Shown here: one piece after another, positions 15,202 through 23,341 of the stretch
How positions within the stretch are numbered: position 1 is the first letter of the stretch
Layout of the letters: each line of letters starts with the position of its first letter
NCBI RefSeq assembly: GCF_042650605.1
Contig: NZ_JBHSBN010000007.1
Location: forward strand, 1 to 64,000
Source: Micromonospora_J zhanjiangensis
Lineage (GTDB): Bacteria > Actinomycetota > Actinomycetes > Mycobacteriales > Micromonosporaceae
Direction of reading: 5' to 3'
DNA: 64,000 bases
Notes under the pieces: model-generated
The model's database searches: none
What the model saw: the letters and a program-made list of their open reading frames with translations, nothing else
What the model was told of the DNA's origin: nothing
Position numbers and translations under genes: made by a program

Positions 15202-16839
15202 TCAGCGTTCGGTGACCTGGCCGGCGTCGACTTCCAGGCGCCGGTTGGTGTGCACCGCGTCCAGCATCCGACGGTCGTGGGTGACCAGCAGCAGGGTGCC
15301 CGGGTACGACGCCAGCGCGGACTCCAGTTGCTCGATCGCCGGCAGGTCCAGGTGGTTGGTGGGCTCGTCGAGCACCAGCAGGTTCACCCCGCGGGCCTGC
15401 AGCAGGGCCAGCGCCGCCCGGGTGCGCTCACCGGGGGAGAGGCTGGCCGCCGGGCGCAGCACGTGCTGCGCGCGCAGGCCGTACTTGGCCAGCAGGGTCC
15501 GCACGTCGGCCGGCACGAGATCCGGTACGGCGGCGCCGAACGCCTCCAGCAGCGGCCGGCCACCGAGGAACAGCCCGCGGGCCTGGTCGATCTCGCCGAC
15601 CACCACCCCGGGACCGAGGTGTGCCTGGCCCCGCTCCAGCGGCAACCGGCCGAGCAGGGCGGCCAGCAGGGTGGACTTGCCGGAACCGTTGGCGCCGGTG
15701 ATGGCCACCCGGTCGGCCCAGTCGATCTGCAGGTGCACCGGACCGAGGGTGAACCCGCCCCGGCGGACCACCGCGTCCCGCAGCGTCGCCACCACCACAC
15801 CGGCCCGGGGCGCCGCGGCGATCTCCATCCGCAGCTCCCACTCCTTGCGCGGCTCCTCGACCTCGGTCAGCCGTTCGATCAGCTTGTCGGTCTGCCGGGC
15901 CTTCGCGGCCTGCTTCTCGGTCGCCTCGGCCCGGAACTTCCGGCCGATCTTGTCGTTGTCGGTGGCCTTGCGGCGGGCGTTCTTGACGCCCTTCTCCATC
16001 CAGGCCCGCTGGGTGCGGGCCCGGGCCTCCAGCCCGGCGCGGGTCTCCGCGTACTCGTCGTAGTCGGCCCGGGCCTGCCGGCGGGCCACCTCGCGCTCCT
16101 CCAGGTAACCGGCGTAGCCACCGCCGTACTGGTTGACCCGCTGCTGGGGCAGGTCCAGTTCGACCACCCGGGTCACCGTGCGGGTGAGGAACTCGCGGTC
16201 GTGGCTGACCAGCACCGTCCCGGCGCGCAGCCCGGTGACGAACTCCTCCAGCCGGTGCAGGCCGGCCAGGTCCAGGTCGTTGGTCGGCTCGTCGAGCAGG
16301 AAGATGTCGTACCGGCTGAGCAGCAGCGAGGCCATCCCGGCCCGGGCCGCCTGGCCGCCGGAGAGCGCGGTCATCGGCCGGTCCAGCTCGACCGCCAGGC
16401 CCAGGTCGGCCGCGACCTGGCCGGCCCGCTCGTCCAGGTCCGCCCCGCCGAGGGCCAGCCAGCGCTCCAACGCCACCGGGTACGCGTCGTCGGCGCCGGG
16501 CTCGCCCGCGGTCAGCGCCTCGGTCGCCGCGTCCAGCGTGGCCTGGGCCGCGGCGACCCCGGTACGCCGGGCCAGGAACCCGCGTACGGTCTCGTCGGGC
16601 CGGCGGTCCGGCTCCTGCGGCAGGAACCCGACGGTGGCCTCCGGCGGGTTGAGCTGCACGCTGCCCTGCTCGGTGGGCAGCAGCCCGGCCAGCGTGCGGA
16701 GCAGGGTGGACTTGCCGGCGCCGTTCGGCCCGACCAGGCCGATCACGTCGCCGGGCGCGACCACCAGGTCCAAGCCGCTGAACAGGACGCGGTCCCCGTG
16801 CCCGGCGGCCAGGTCCTTCGCGATCAACGTGGCGCTCAT
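15202..16839 (-). CDS. ABC-F family ATPase
   Basis: 545 aa with two nucleotide-binding domains and no membrane segment. NBD1 has GPNGAGKST, LSGGQAARAG and LLDEPTNDLDL; NBD2 has GANGSGKST, SLSPGERTRAAL and LVLDEPTNHLDL. A charged linker of about 100 residues between them is the P-site-tRNA interaction region of translation-associated ABC-F proteins. Members act on ribosomes, either as housekeeping factors or by protecting against ribosome-targeting antibiotics. This one could be either, as nothing next to it points to resistance. Confidence 0.9.
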   Translation of the reverse strand: MSATLIAKDLAAGHGDRVLFSGLDLVVAPGDVIGLVGPNGAGKSTLLRTLAGLLPTEQGSVQLNPPEATVGFLPQEPDRRPDETVRGFLARRTGVAAAQATLDAATEALTAGEPGADDAYPVALERWLALGGADLDERAGQVAADLGLAVELDRPMTALSGGQAARAGMASLLLSRYDIFLLDEPTNDLDLAGLHRLEEFVTGLRAGTVLVSHDREFLTRTVTRVVELDLPQQRVNQYGGGYAGYLEEREVARRQARADYDEYAETRAGLEARARTQRAWMEKGVKNARRKATDNDKIGRKFRAEATEKQAAKARQTDKLIERLTEVEEPRKEWELRMEIAAAPRAGVVVATLRDAVVRRGGFTLGPVHLQIDWADRVAITGANGSGKSTLLAALLGRLPLERGQAHLGPGVVVGEIDQARGLFLGGRPLLEAFGAAVPDLVPADVRTLLAKYGLRAQHVLRPAASLSPGERTRAALALLQARGVNLLVLDEPTNHLDLPAIEQLESALASYPGTLLLVTHDRRMLDAVHTNRRLEVDAGQVTER

Positions 16840-16923
16840 GGTGGCCCGATCCTATCGGTCGGTCCGGCCCCGCCGGCTCGTCGGTTCGGGCCCGCCGGGG
16901 CGGTGGCGGGGGAGACTGGCGGC

Positions 16924-17709
16924 GTGACGACCACTCTCACGATCGACTGCGGCGGCGGCGGGATCAAGGCGTCGGTGCTGGACGAGGCGGGCACCATGCG
17001 GGCCCGGCCGTTGCGGGTGCCCACCCCGTACCCGTTGCCGCCGGCCCTGTTCGTCAAGACCCTGGTGGAACTCGGCGGCCGGTTGCCGACCGCCGACCGG
17101 GTGACCGTCGGGATGCCCGGCATGCTCCGGCACGGCGTGGTGGTGGCCACGCCGCACTACGTCACCCGGGCCGGGCCGCGTACCCGGGTCGACCCGGACC
17201 TGGTCGCCGAGTGGGCCGGCTTCGACGCGCGGACCGCGCTGGCCGAGGCGTTCGGTACGCCGGTGCTGGTGCTCAACGACGCGGAGGTGCACGGCGCCGG
17301 GGTGGTCGCCGGCACCGGCCTGGAACTGGTGCTCACCCTGGGCACCGGCCTGGGCTGCGCGCTGTTCGACGGCGGCGTGCTCGCCCCGCACCTGGAGCTG
17401 TCCCAGGCGCCGGTGCGCTGGGGGATGAGCTACGACACGTACGTCGGCGAGCACGAGCGGCGGCGGTTGGGCGACGCGTTCTGGTCCCGTCGGGTGCGCG
17501 GCGTGGTGGACGGCCTGCGGCCGGTCTTCCTCTGGGACCGGCTCTACCTGGGTGGCGGGAACTCCCGGCTGATCCGACCGGAACAACTGGCCCGGATGGG
17601 CGACGACGTGGTGGTGGTGCCGAACACGGCCGGCATCCTTGGCGGCGTGCGCGCCTGGACGGTCCGGGACGGCGGTCCGCCGGGGTGGGAACACTCGCGG
17701 TCGCGGTGA
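16924..17709 (+). CDS. ROK-family protein (polyphosphate-glucokinase-like)
   Basis: 261 aa, GTG start with a GGGGGAG site 9 nt upstream. The phosphate-binding segment LTIDCGGGGIKASVLD, the LNDAEVHGAG segment with the catalytic-type Asp, and TLGTGLGCALFDGG are those of ROK sugar kinases. Layout and length resemble actinobacterial polyphosphate/ATP glucokinases. The usual zinc-binding Cys cluster of ROK repressors is absent. Cytoplasmic. A TPR/Smr gene pair follows. Confidence 0.8.
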   Translation: MTTTLTIDCGGGGIKASVLDEAGTMRARPLRVPTPYPLPPALFVKTLVELGGRLPTADRVTVGMPGMLRHGVVVATPHYVTRAGPRTRVDPDLVAEWAGFDARTALAEAFGTPVLVLNDAEVHGAGVVAGTGLELVLTLGTGLGCALFDGGVLAPHLELSQAPVRWGMSYDTYVGEHERRRLGDAFWSRRVRGVVDGLRPVFLWDRLYLGGGNSRLIRPEQLARMGDDVVVVPNTAGILGGVRAWTVRDGGPPGWEHSRSR

Positions 17710-17758
17710 TGTTGTGACAGCGTCGTACCACGGGCGCGCGAATTCCAGGAGGTGGGAG

Positions 17759-18124
17759 ATGGATCTGCTGGCGGACTACCGGCGGGCGACCATGTTCTTC
17801 GAGGCGGGCGACCCGATCGGGGCGGCCCGGCTGCTGGAACCCATCGTCGAGGCGGAACCCGACAACAGTGCCGTACGGCAACTGCTGGCCCGGTCCTACT
17901 TCCAGTCCGCGCAACTCGGCCGGGCCGAGGAGCAGCTACGGGCGCTGGTCGAGCGGGACCCCAGCGACCACTACGCCCACCACGTGCTGGGTCGTACGCT
18001 GGAGCGGGCCGGCCGGCCCGCGGAGGCGCTGCGGCACCTGCGCATCGCGGCCGCGATGTACGCCGACAACGACGACTACCGGACCGCGCTGCGGCGGGTG
18101 GAGACGAGGGTGACCGGCCGGTGA
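17759..18124 (+). CDS. Tetratricopeptide repeat protein
   Basis: 121 aa. The ATG at 17759 follows a strong AGGAGG site. Three helical-pair repeats are visible: AARLLEPIVEAEPDNS, GRAEEQLRALVERDPSD and AEALRHLRIAAAMYAD. It has no signal peptide or membrane helix. It shares a GTGA overlap with the Smr-domain gene, so the two are translationally coupled. The role is unknown; such modules mediate protein contacts. Confidence 0.87.
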   Translation: MDLLADYRRATMFFEAGDPIGAARLLEPIVEAEPDNSAVRQLLARSYFQSAQLGRAEEQLRALVERDPSDHYAHHVLGRTLERAGRPAEALRHLRIAAAMYADNDDYRTALRRVETRVTGR

Positions 18125-18375
18125 AGCTGAAGCTCGATCTGCACGACATCTTCAACCGGGGCCAGGACATCGACCGGGCGTTGCGCGGGATCATCGACGA
18201 GGCGGTGGCCAAGAAGGCCACCCTCGTCGAGATCATTCCGGGCAAGGGATCGGGGCAGCTCAAGAAGCGGGTGCTGCGGTTCCTGGATCAGAAGGACGTC
18301 AAGCAGCTCTATCACCGGGTGGAGAAGGACTCGAAGAACTTCGGCCGGCTGTTCGTCCATTTTCGGTGGAAGTGA
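18121..18375 (+). CDS. Small Smr-domain protein
   Basis: 84 aa, the GTG overlapping the stop of the TPR gene. The LDLHD motif near the N-terminus and IIPGKGSGQLKKRVLRFL match the Smr (small MutS-related) fold, which in relatives nicks or binds nucleic acid. The canonical HGKG is PGKG here. It consists of the Smr domain alone, without the MutS2 ATPase. Coupling to the TPR protein suggests they work together. Confidence 0.82.
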   Translation: MKLKLDLHDIFNRGQDIDRALRGIIDEAVAKKATLVEIIPGKGSGQLKKRVLRFLDQKDVKQLYHRVEKDSKNFGRLFVHFRWK

Positions 18376-18491
18376 GCATTCCCGAAGTTTGGTTCGACGG
18401 GTCGTCCGACGACGGGGGCGAACGAATGACGGCAAAGGTTCGGACACCGAAAGCCTCCTGACGTTCATCAATCTGGCGATAGCATTGGTCG

Positions 18492-19448
18492 GTGGTGACT
18501 TCTGGGGAGACCGACGTAATCGTGGTCGGTGCGGGCGTCGTCGGACTGACCACCGCGATCCGCCTCGCGGAAGCCGGTCTCTCCGTCCGGGTGCTGGCTG
18601 ATCAACCACCCGAGCGGACCACGTCGGCCAGCGCCGGCGCGAGTTGGGGGCCGTACATGGTCTCGGATCCCCGGGTGCTGCACTGGAGTGAACAGACCCG
18701 ATTGACGTTGGAGAAGATCGCCGAGGATCCCCATTCCGGCGTACGCCTCGTCCGCGGCCTGGAAGTTGCGCCCTATCCGGTCGATCCTCCACTGTGGGCG
18801 CTCGGCGTTCAGGACTTCGAACTCTGCCGACCCGAGGAACTGCCGCCCCCGTACGTCTGTGGGTGGCGATACACGATTCCGCTGGTCGACATGCCGCGCT
18901 ATCTCGGCTATCTGATTCGCCGACTGGACGCGGTCGGGGTGGCCGTGGAGATCGGCGTGATCGGCTCGTTCCGGGAGTTGGTCGGCCGGGCCCGGACAAT
19001 GGTCAACTGCACCGGTCTGGGCTCCCGGCACCTGGTCCCGGACGACGAGGTCTTTCCCACCCGCGGCCAACTGGTCATCGTGGACAATCCGGGGATCGAC
19101 TCCTTCTTCCAGGATCACGCGGAGAACGAGGAACTGACGTATTTCCTGCCGCACGGCGATCACGTCGTGCTGGGCGGCAGTGCCCTGCAACGTTCGGACA
19201 GTCTCGAACCCGACCGGGTCGCGGCGCGGGCGATCATCGAGCGGTGTGCCGCCGTCGAGCCGCGACTGCGCCAGGCGCGGGTACGGGAGATCCGGGTCGG
19301 CCTACGGCCCAGCCGGTCCCGGGTACGGGTCGAGCGGGACGTCGTCGACGGCGTGCCGATCATCCACAACTACGGGCACGGCGGCTCCGGGTTGACCCTC
19401 TCCTGGGGCTGCGCCGACGAGGTGCTCACCCTCAGCGGCCTGCAGTGA
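18492..19448 (+). CDS. D-amino-acid-oxidase-type FAD oxidoreductase
   Basis: 318 aa. The N-terminus VIVVGAGVVGLTTAIRLAEAG is an FAD-binding Rossmann fold. The C-terminus has GLRPSRSRVRVE, the Arg that binds the substrate carboxylate in DAO relatives, and HNYGHGGSGLTLSWG, the second FAD-binding block. The length equals that of D-amino-acid oxidases, which convert D-amino acids to keto acids with peroxide release. A double GTG (18492/18495) begins the frame. No ribosome site is obvious. Confidence 0.9.
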   Translation: MVTSGETDVIVVGAGVVGLTTAIRLAEAGLSVRVLADQPPERTTSASAGASWGPYMVSDPRVLHWSEQTRLTLEKIAEDPHSGVRLVRGLEVAPYPVDPPLWALGVQDFELCRPEELPPPYVCGWRYTIPLVDMPRYLGYLIRRLDAVGVAVEIGVIGSFRELVGRARTMVNCTGLGSRHLVPDDEVFPTRGQLVIVDNPGIDSFFQDHAENEELTYFLPHGDHVVLGGSALQRSDSLEPDRVAARAIIERCAAVEPRLRQARVREIRVGLRPSRSRVRVERDVVDGVPIIHNYGHGGSGLTLSWGCADEVLTLSGLQ

Positions 19449-19654
19449 CACGATGATGGACGGTCGACCGCGTCGGCGCCCGGACCGCCCGGACCGTCCG
19501 GTCGGTGCCCGTAAGGTCGACGAAGCCGGTCCCTTCGGAGGACTTGACGGGTGGCGATCAATGGTGAATTGTGGCGCTCGCGCGCCGCGCGTATCGTCGT
19601 AATTGGCTTTCCGGATCGAGGCTGAACGGGGTCCCGCCTGCCCGGTGAAAACCA

Positions 19655-19684
19655 TTGCCGGAGGGTCGGACAAGAGAATAATTT
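19655..19684 (+). promoter_or_regulatory. Candidate promoter of the 19736 methyltransferase
   Basis: TTGCCG (19655-19660) and TAATTT (19679-19684) are separated by 18 nt within an unusually AT-rich stretch for this window. The start codon lies about 45 nt downstream of the expected transcription start. Confidence 0.45.
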
Positions 19685-19735
19685 ACGGGTTGAGCAGGTC
19701 GAAGCTCCGCCCCCGAGCGCCTCGAAGAGGTCACC

Positions 19736-20491
19736 ATGAACCGTCTGGACGCGACCACCCCGGCTGGCAACGATCAATTCGACTGGGATCATTTTGATTC
19801 CGAAGCCTACTCGGATCACAACTACCGTTCGGTGCGGGACGACGACCGGCAGATAATGGAGATCGTCCGGGACTTCTTCGCGACGGCCGGCGTACCCGAG
19901 GGGGCGCGGGGGGTCGACGTCGGAGCCGGCGCCAATCTCTACCCGTCGTTGGCCATGCTGCCCTTCTGCGCGCACATCGACTTCTGGGAGTACAGCGCGT
20001 CGAACGTGGCCTGGCTCACCCGGCAGACCGCGTCCTTCGACCCGAACTGGGACGAGTTCTGGGACGTCTACCGCAGCCGGTCCCCGTACGCGGAACTGGC
20101 GGATCCGCGCCGGGCGCTGGCCGAACTGGCGGAGGTCCGCCAGGGCAGCATCTTCGACCTGCCGGCGGCCCGGTGGGACCTGGGCACGATGTTCTTCGTG
20201 GCCTGTTCGCTCTCGACCGACCTGGCCGAGTTCCAGCGGGCGGTGCACGCCTTCGTCGGGGCGCTGGCTCCCGGCGCGCCGTTCGCCAGCGCCTTCATGG
20301 CCAAGTCGCAGGGCTACTACGTCGCCGACAACTGGTTCCCGGCGGTCGCCGTGGACGAGGCGGAGGTGGCGCGGACGCTGGCGCCGGTGGCCACCGACGT
20401 CCGGCTCACGCCGATCGAGATCGGCGACCCGATCAGGGACGGCTACAGCGGCATGATCGTCGCCACCGGCCGGGCCCGTCGGCCCGACTGA
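19736..20491 (+). CDS. SAM-dependent methyltransferase (SCO2525 / NNMT-PNMT-TEMT type)
   Basis: 251 aa, ATG with AGAGG 5 nt upstream. FDSEAYSDHNYRSVRDDD at the N-terminus and VDVGAGANLYPSLAMLPFC as the SAM-binding motif resemble the actinobacterial SCO2525-like branch of the NNMT/PNMT/TEMT small-molecule methyltransferase family. No regulatory domain or signal peptide is seen. The substrate is unknown. The preceding amino-acid oxidase is about 290 bp away and may not be co-transcribed. Confidence 0.8.
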   Translation: MNRLDATTPAGNDQFDWDHFDSEAYSDHNYRSVRDDDRQIMEIVRDFFATAGVPEGARGVDVGAGANLYPSLAMLPFCAHIDFWEYSASNVAWLTRQTASFDPNWDEFWDVYRSRSPYAELADPRRALAELAEVRQGSIFDLPAARWDLGTMFFVACSLSTDLAEFQRAVHAFVGALAPGAPFASAFMAKSQGYYVADNWFPAVAVDEAEVARTLAPVATDVRLTPIEIGDPIRDGYSGMIVATGRARRPD

Positions 20492-20545
20492 CGGTCCCGA
20501 CCGGCCGGTGACCGCCTCCCCGGGTGGCCCGGCCGGCGGTCAGCG

Positions 20546-21700
20546 TCAGCGCCGACCGCGGTGCCGGTCCGACGGCCCGGGCCCGCCGGCGTCGTCGTCG
20601 CCGGGCAGCGGCGGAAGGACGACCTTGCGGTGCGCGTCGAGGGTGACCCGCCGGGCGTCCGGGGCGGTCCACAGGTCGTTGAACTCGCCGATCCGCCGGA
20701 TCACCCGTTCCCGGTGGGTGACCACCGAGGTGTTCACCACCATCGGGTCGAGCCGGCCGACCGTGGAGGCCGCCGTCTGGTAGCTCAGTACGCCGTCGAA
20801 GACGACGAAGTCGCGCAGCCGGGGGTGGAAGGTGGACGCGACGGTGGCGTCCAGGATCTTCACCTGCACGCCGATCTCCAGTTGCTGGCGGAGCACGTCG
20901 GCCACCTCCTCCGGGCGGACGCCCTCCCGGTCGATGATGAACAGCCGCTGGACCGTCACCTTGCGCTTGATCGCCTCACGTTGCAGGTCCAGGTAGCGCT
21001 GGCCCAGGTCGGTGCGCCACAACCCGCCGGCGATGAAGCTCTTGCCGCCGGCGTCGACGCTGCTCAGGCTGGTCGCCTGGATGCTGGTGCGGGCCACCTT
21101 GGTCAGACCGAGCAGCCAGTCCCGGTCCTCACCCTCGTAGGTGAGGTCGCTGCCGTCGCCGATCTGCTTGAGATACTCGGCCAGCCGGGTGATCTCGTTC
21201 TGGGCGAAGTCCTGCACCAGCTCGGTCGCGTCCGAGGTGATTTTCGTACGGTTGCGCACCAGCTTGGTTATCTCGGTCATCTCGTCCGGCTTCAGCTGGG
21301 ATGCCTCGCGCAGCCCGAACAGCTCGGTGGCCAGATGGATCTTCGAGAAGCCGTCGGTGAGCTGTTCCCTGGTCGCCTCGGCGTACCGGGACAGGTCCGT
21401 GCCGGTACGCCGGCGGAACTCGTCGAAGTGCTGCTCCAGCGCGGCGAGCCGACGCTCCACGTTCTGGTCCAGCGTGGCGAGGCGACGCTCCACATCGAAC
21501 AGGTACTGGGCGACGAACACCACGCCGGCCACGAACAGCGAGACGCCGATGTTCCACACCACCTCCGGTCGCTGCCCGTCGGGCAGCAGGGCGGACACCG
21601 CGAAGGTCACCGTGAAACTGGCCACGCTGGTCAGGATCTTGTAGAGCAGCCTGCGGTGCGCCCGGGTACGCGGCGGGTCCTCGGATCGTTTGTTTCCCAC
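20546..21700 (-). CDS. Membrane-anchored coiled-coil protein with PLD-like C-terminal region
   Basis: 384 aa, GTG with GGAGG 5 nt upstream. Two membrane helices lie near residues 20-40 and 48-68, followed by heptad-rich helix (about 70-115, DVERRLATLDQNVERRLAAL) and a C-terminal domain of about 200 residues. In the latter, TVQRLFIIDREGV, GVQVKILDA and DFVVFDGVLSYQ recall the core strands of phospholipase-D-like folds. No HKD motif is seen, so catalysis is doubtful. The C-terminal 25 residues are polar and Arg/Asp-rich. Cytoplasmic face likely. Function unknown. Confidence 0.75.
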   Translation of the reverse strand: MGNKRSEDPPRTRAHRRLLYKILTSVASFTVTFAVSALLPDGQRPEVVWNIGVSLFVAGVVFVAQYLFDVERRLATLDQNVERRLAALEQHFDEFRRRTGTDLSRYAEATREQLTDGFSKIHLATELFGLREASQLKPDEMTEITKLVRNRTKITSDATELVQDFAQNEITRLAEYLKQIGDGSDLTYEGEDRDWLLGLTKVARTSIQATSLSSVDAGGKSFIAGGLWRTDLGQRYLDLQREAIKRKVTVQRLFIIDREGVRPEEVADVLRQQLEIGVQVKILDATVASTFHPRLRDFVVFDGVLSYQTAASTVGRLDPMVVNTSVVTHRERVIRRIGEFNDLWTAPDARRVTLDAHRKVVLPPLPGDDDAGGPGPSDRHRGRR

Positions 21701-22057
21701 CCGTGCCTCCAGGTGTGCCGGATCCAGAATTCACCCCCCATCATGAACACTCCACGCAAACAGTTGATCACGCACCGCTTCCGGTCGCGGTGTCGCGCCC
21801 TCGCTCCACGTGCGTCGCCGGGCCGCCGGTTACAGTGCATCTTCGGTGTGCCACGGCCCGCCGGACCGACGTGCCGCGGTCGGTGGTACGGAATCGAAAG
21901 GGTGAGCCGGGGTGCCGCGCGGGGCACCGGGATCGCCGTGTTGTGTGGGAGCGTTTACTGGTACAGGATCGGCCCGGACCGGAGCAGCGAAGGAGCCTCA
22001 GATCAGCACGGACCAACCTGCCCTCCGGGCGGGCACCCGACGATTCGGACGACCGGT
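21701..22057. other. Intergenic region between divergent genes
   Basis: About 360 bp with no credible gene. It holds a GC-rich hairpin around 21908-21932 (CCGGGGTGCC/GGGCACCGGG). No convincing -35/-10 pair was recognised for the phosphatase-kinase operon that starts downstream. Confidence 0.4.
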
Positions 22058-23341
22058 ATGACCGGGTCGTCGGTGGTGCCGGCGCGGGCGTACCCGGCGG
22101 GCGGATTCGGGCAGGGTGAACCCGGTCGGGGCGGTTCGGGCCGAGGGCTCGGCAAGGGCGGTTCCGGGCGCGGCGCCCCGCTGCCGCACGGCGAGCGGCT
22201 GCGGGTGCTGCTCGTCGAGGACGACGAGGGCGACGCGTTCCTGGTCGGTGAGCTGCTCGCCGAGACCGGGGCGGCGATCGAGCTGCGCGTCGCGACCAGC
22301 CTCAACCAGGCCCGGGCGCAGATGTCCGGCGTCGACTGTGTCCTGCTGGACCTCGGCCTGCCCGACGCGCAGGGGCTGGACGGGCTGCGGCAGGTGCTGG
22401 ACATGTCCAGCGGGGCCGCGGTCTGCGTGCTCACCGGCCGGCAGGACGAGCACCTCGGCGTCGGCGCGGTGGCCGAGGGCGCCCAGGACTACCTGGTCAA
22501 GGGCCAGGTCGACGGGGTGCTGCTGGCCCGCGCGCTGCGCTATGCGGTGGAGCGCAAGCGGGCCGACGAGAACACCCGCCGGCTGCGCGAGGTCGAGCTG
22601 CGCCAGGCCGAGTCGGCCCGGCTGGAGCGCGGCCTGCTGCCGCAGCCGCTGATGGACACCGACCAGGTCGCCGTGCACACCTTCTACCGACCCGGCCGGC
22701 ACGCCGCCCTGATCGGCGGCGACTTCTACGACGTGGTGCAGACCACCCCGGACCGGGTCGACGTGATCGTCGGCGACGTCTGCGGGCACGGGGCCGACGA
22801 GGCCGCCCTCGGGGTCGAGCTGCGCGTCGCGTGGCGGGCGCTGGTGCTGGCCGGCGTGCCGGACGACGCGGTGCTGCCGGCGCTGGAGCAGGTGCTGATG
22901 AGCGAACGCCGGCTCCAGGAGATCTTCGCGACGGTCGCCACCGCGCGGCTCGACCTGGCCGCCAACCGGGTCACCGTCCGGCTGGCCGGACACCCGCCGC
23001 CGCTGCTGCTGGCGAGGGGCCGGGTCGTCCAGGTCGCCGCGCCCGGCGGGCTGCTGCTCGGCGTGCGGCCGCGGCCGGCGGTCCCGTACGAGATCCAGCT
23101 CGACAGCGACGACTGGTCGTTGCTGCTCTACACCGATGGCCTGATCGAGGGCCGGATCGATGCCGGCGACGACCGGCTGGACGTCGCCGGCCTGCGGACC
23201 CTGGTGGGTGGCGACGAGGCCGGGGCGGTGCCGCTGCCGGACCTGCCCGGCTGGCTGGTCGGTCGGGCCGAGGAGTTCAACGGCGGCCCGCTCGCCGACG
23301 ACGTGGCCATGTTGCTGGTGAGCAGGGGAAGGGGGCGATGA
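22058..23341 (+). CDS. Response-regulator receiver / SpoIIE (PP2C) phosphatase
   Basis: 427 aa. A Gly-rich N-terminus of about 45 residues precedes a receiver domain (about 48-165) with acidic pocket E54/D55/D56, phospho-acceptor D98 and K148. A short helical linker leads to a PP2C-type SpoIIE phosphatase (about 200-425) with GGDFYDV and GDVCGHG, which bind the metals. Such proteins dephosphorylate anti-sigma-factor antagonists under control of the receiver. Its stop overlaps the next gene's start (ATGA), so it is coupled to the histidine kinase. No anti-sigma or antagonist gene is adjacent. Confidence 0.92.
   Translation: MTGSSVVPARAYPAGGFGQGEPGRGGSGRGLGKGGSGRGAPLPHGERLRVLLVEDDEGDAFLVGELLAETGAAIELRVATSLNQARAQMSGVDCVLLDLGLPDAQGLDGLRQVLDMSSGAAVCVLTGRQDEHLGVGAVAEGAQDYLVKGQVDGVLLARALRYAVERKRADENTRRLREVELRQAESARLERGLLPQPLMDTDQVAVHTFYRPGRHAALIGGDFYDVVQTTPDRVDVIVGDVCGHGADEAALGVELRVAWRALVLAGVPDDAVLPALEQVLMSERRLQEIFATVATARLDLAANRVTVRLAGHPPPLLLARGRVVQVAAPGGLLLGVRPRPAVPYEIQLDSDDWSLLLYTDGLIEGRIDAGDDRLDVAGLRTLVGGDEAGAVPLPDLPGWLVGRAEEFNGGPLADDVAMLLVSRGRGR

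Noticed and set aside
15202..16839. Antibiotic-resistance ABC-F gene
   Set aside because: Family membership is clear, but no neighbouring resistance or biosynthetic gene supports a resistance role over a general translation role.
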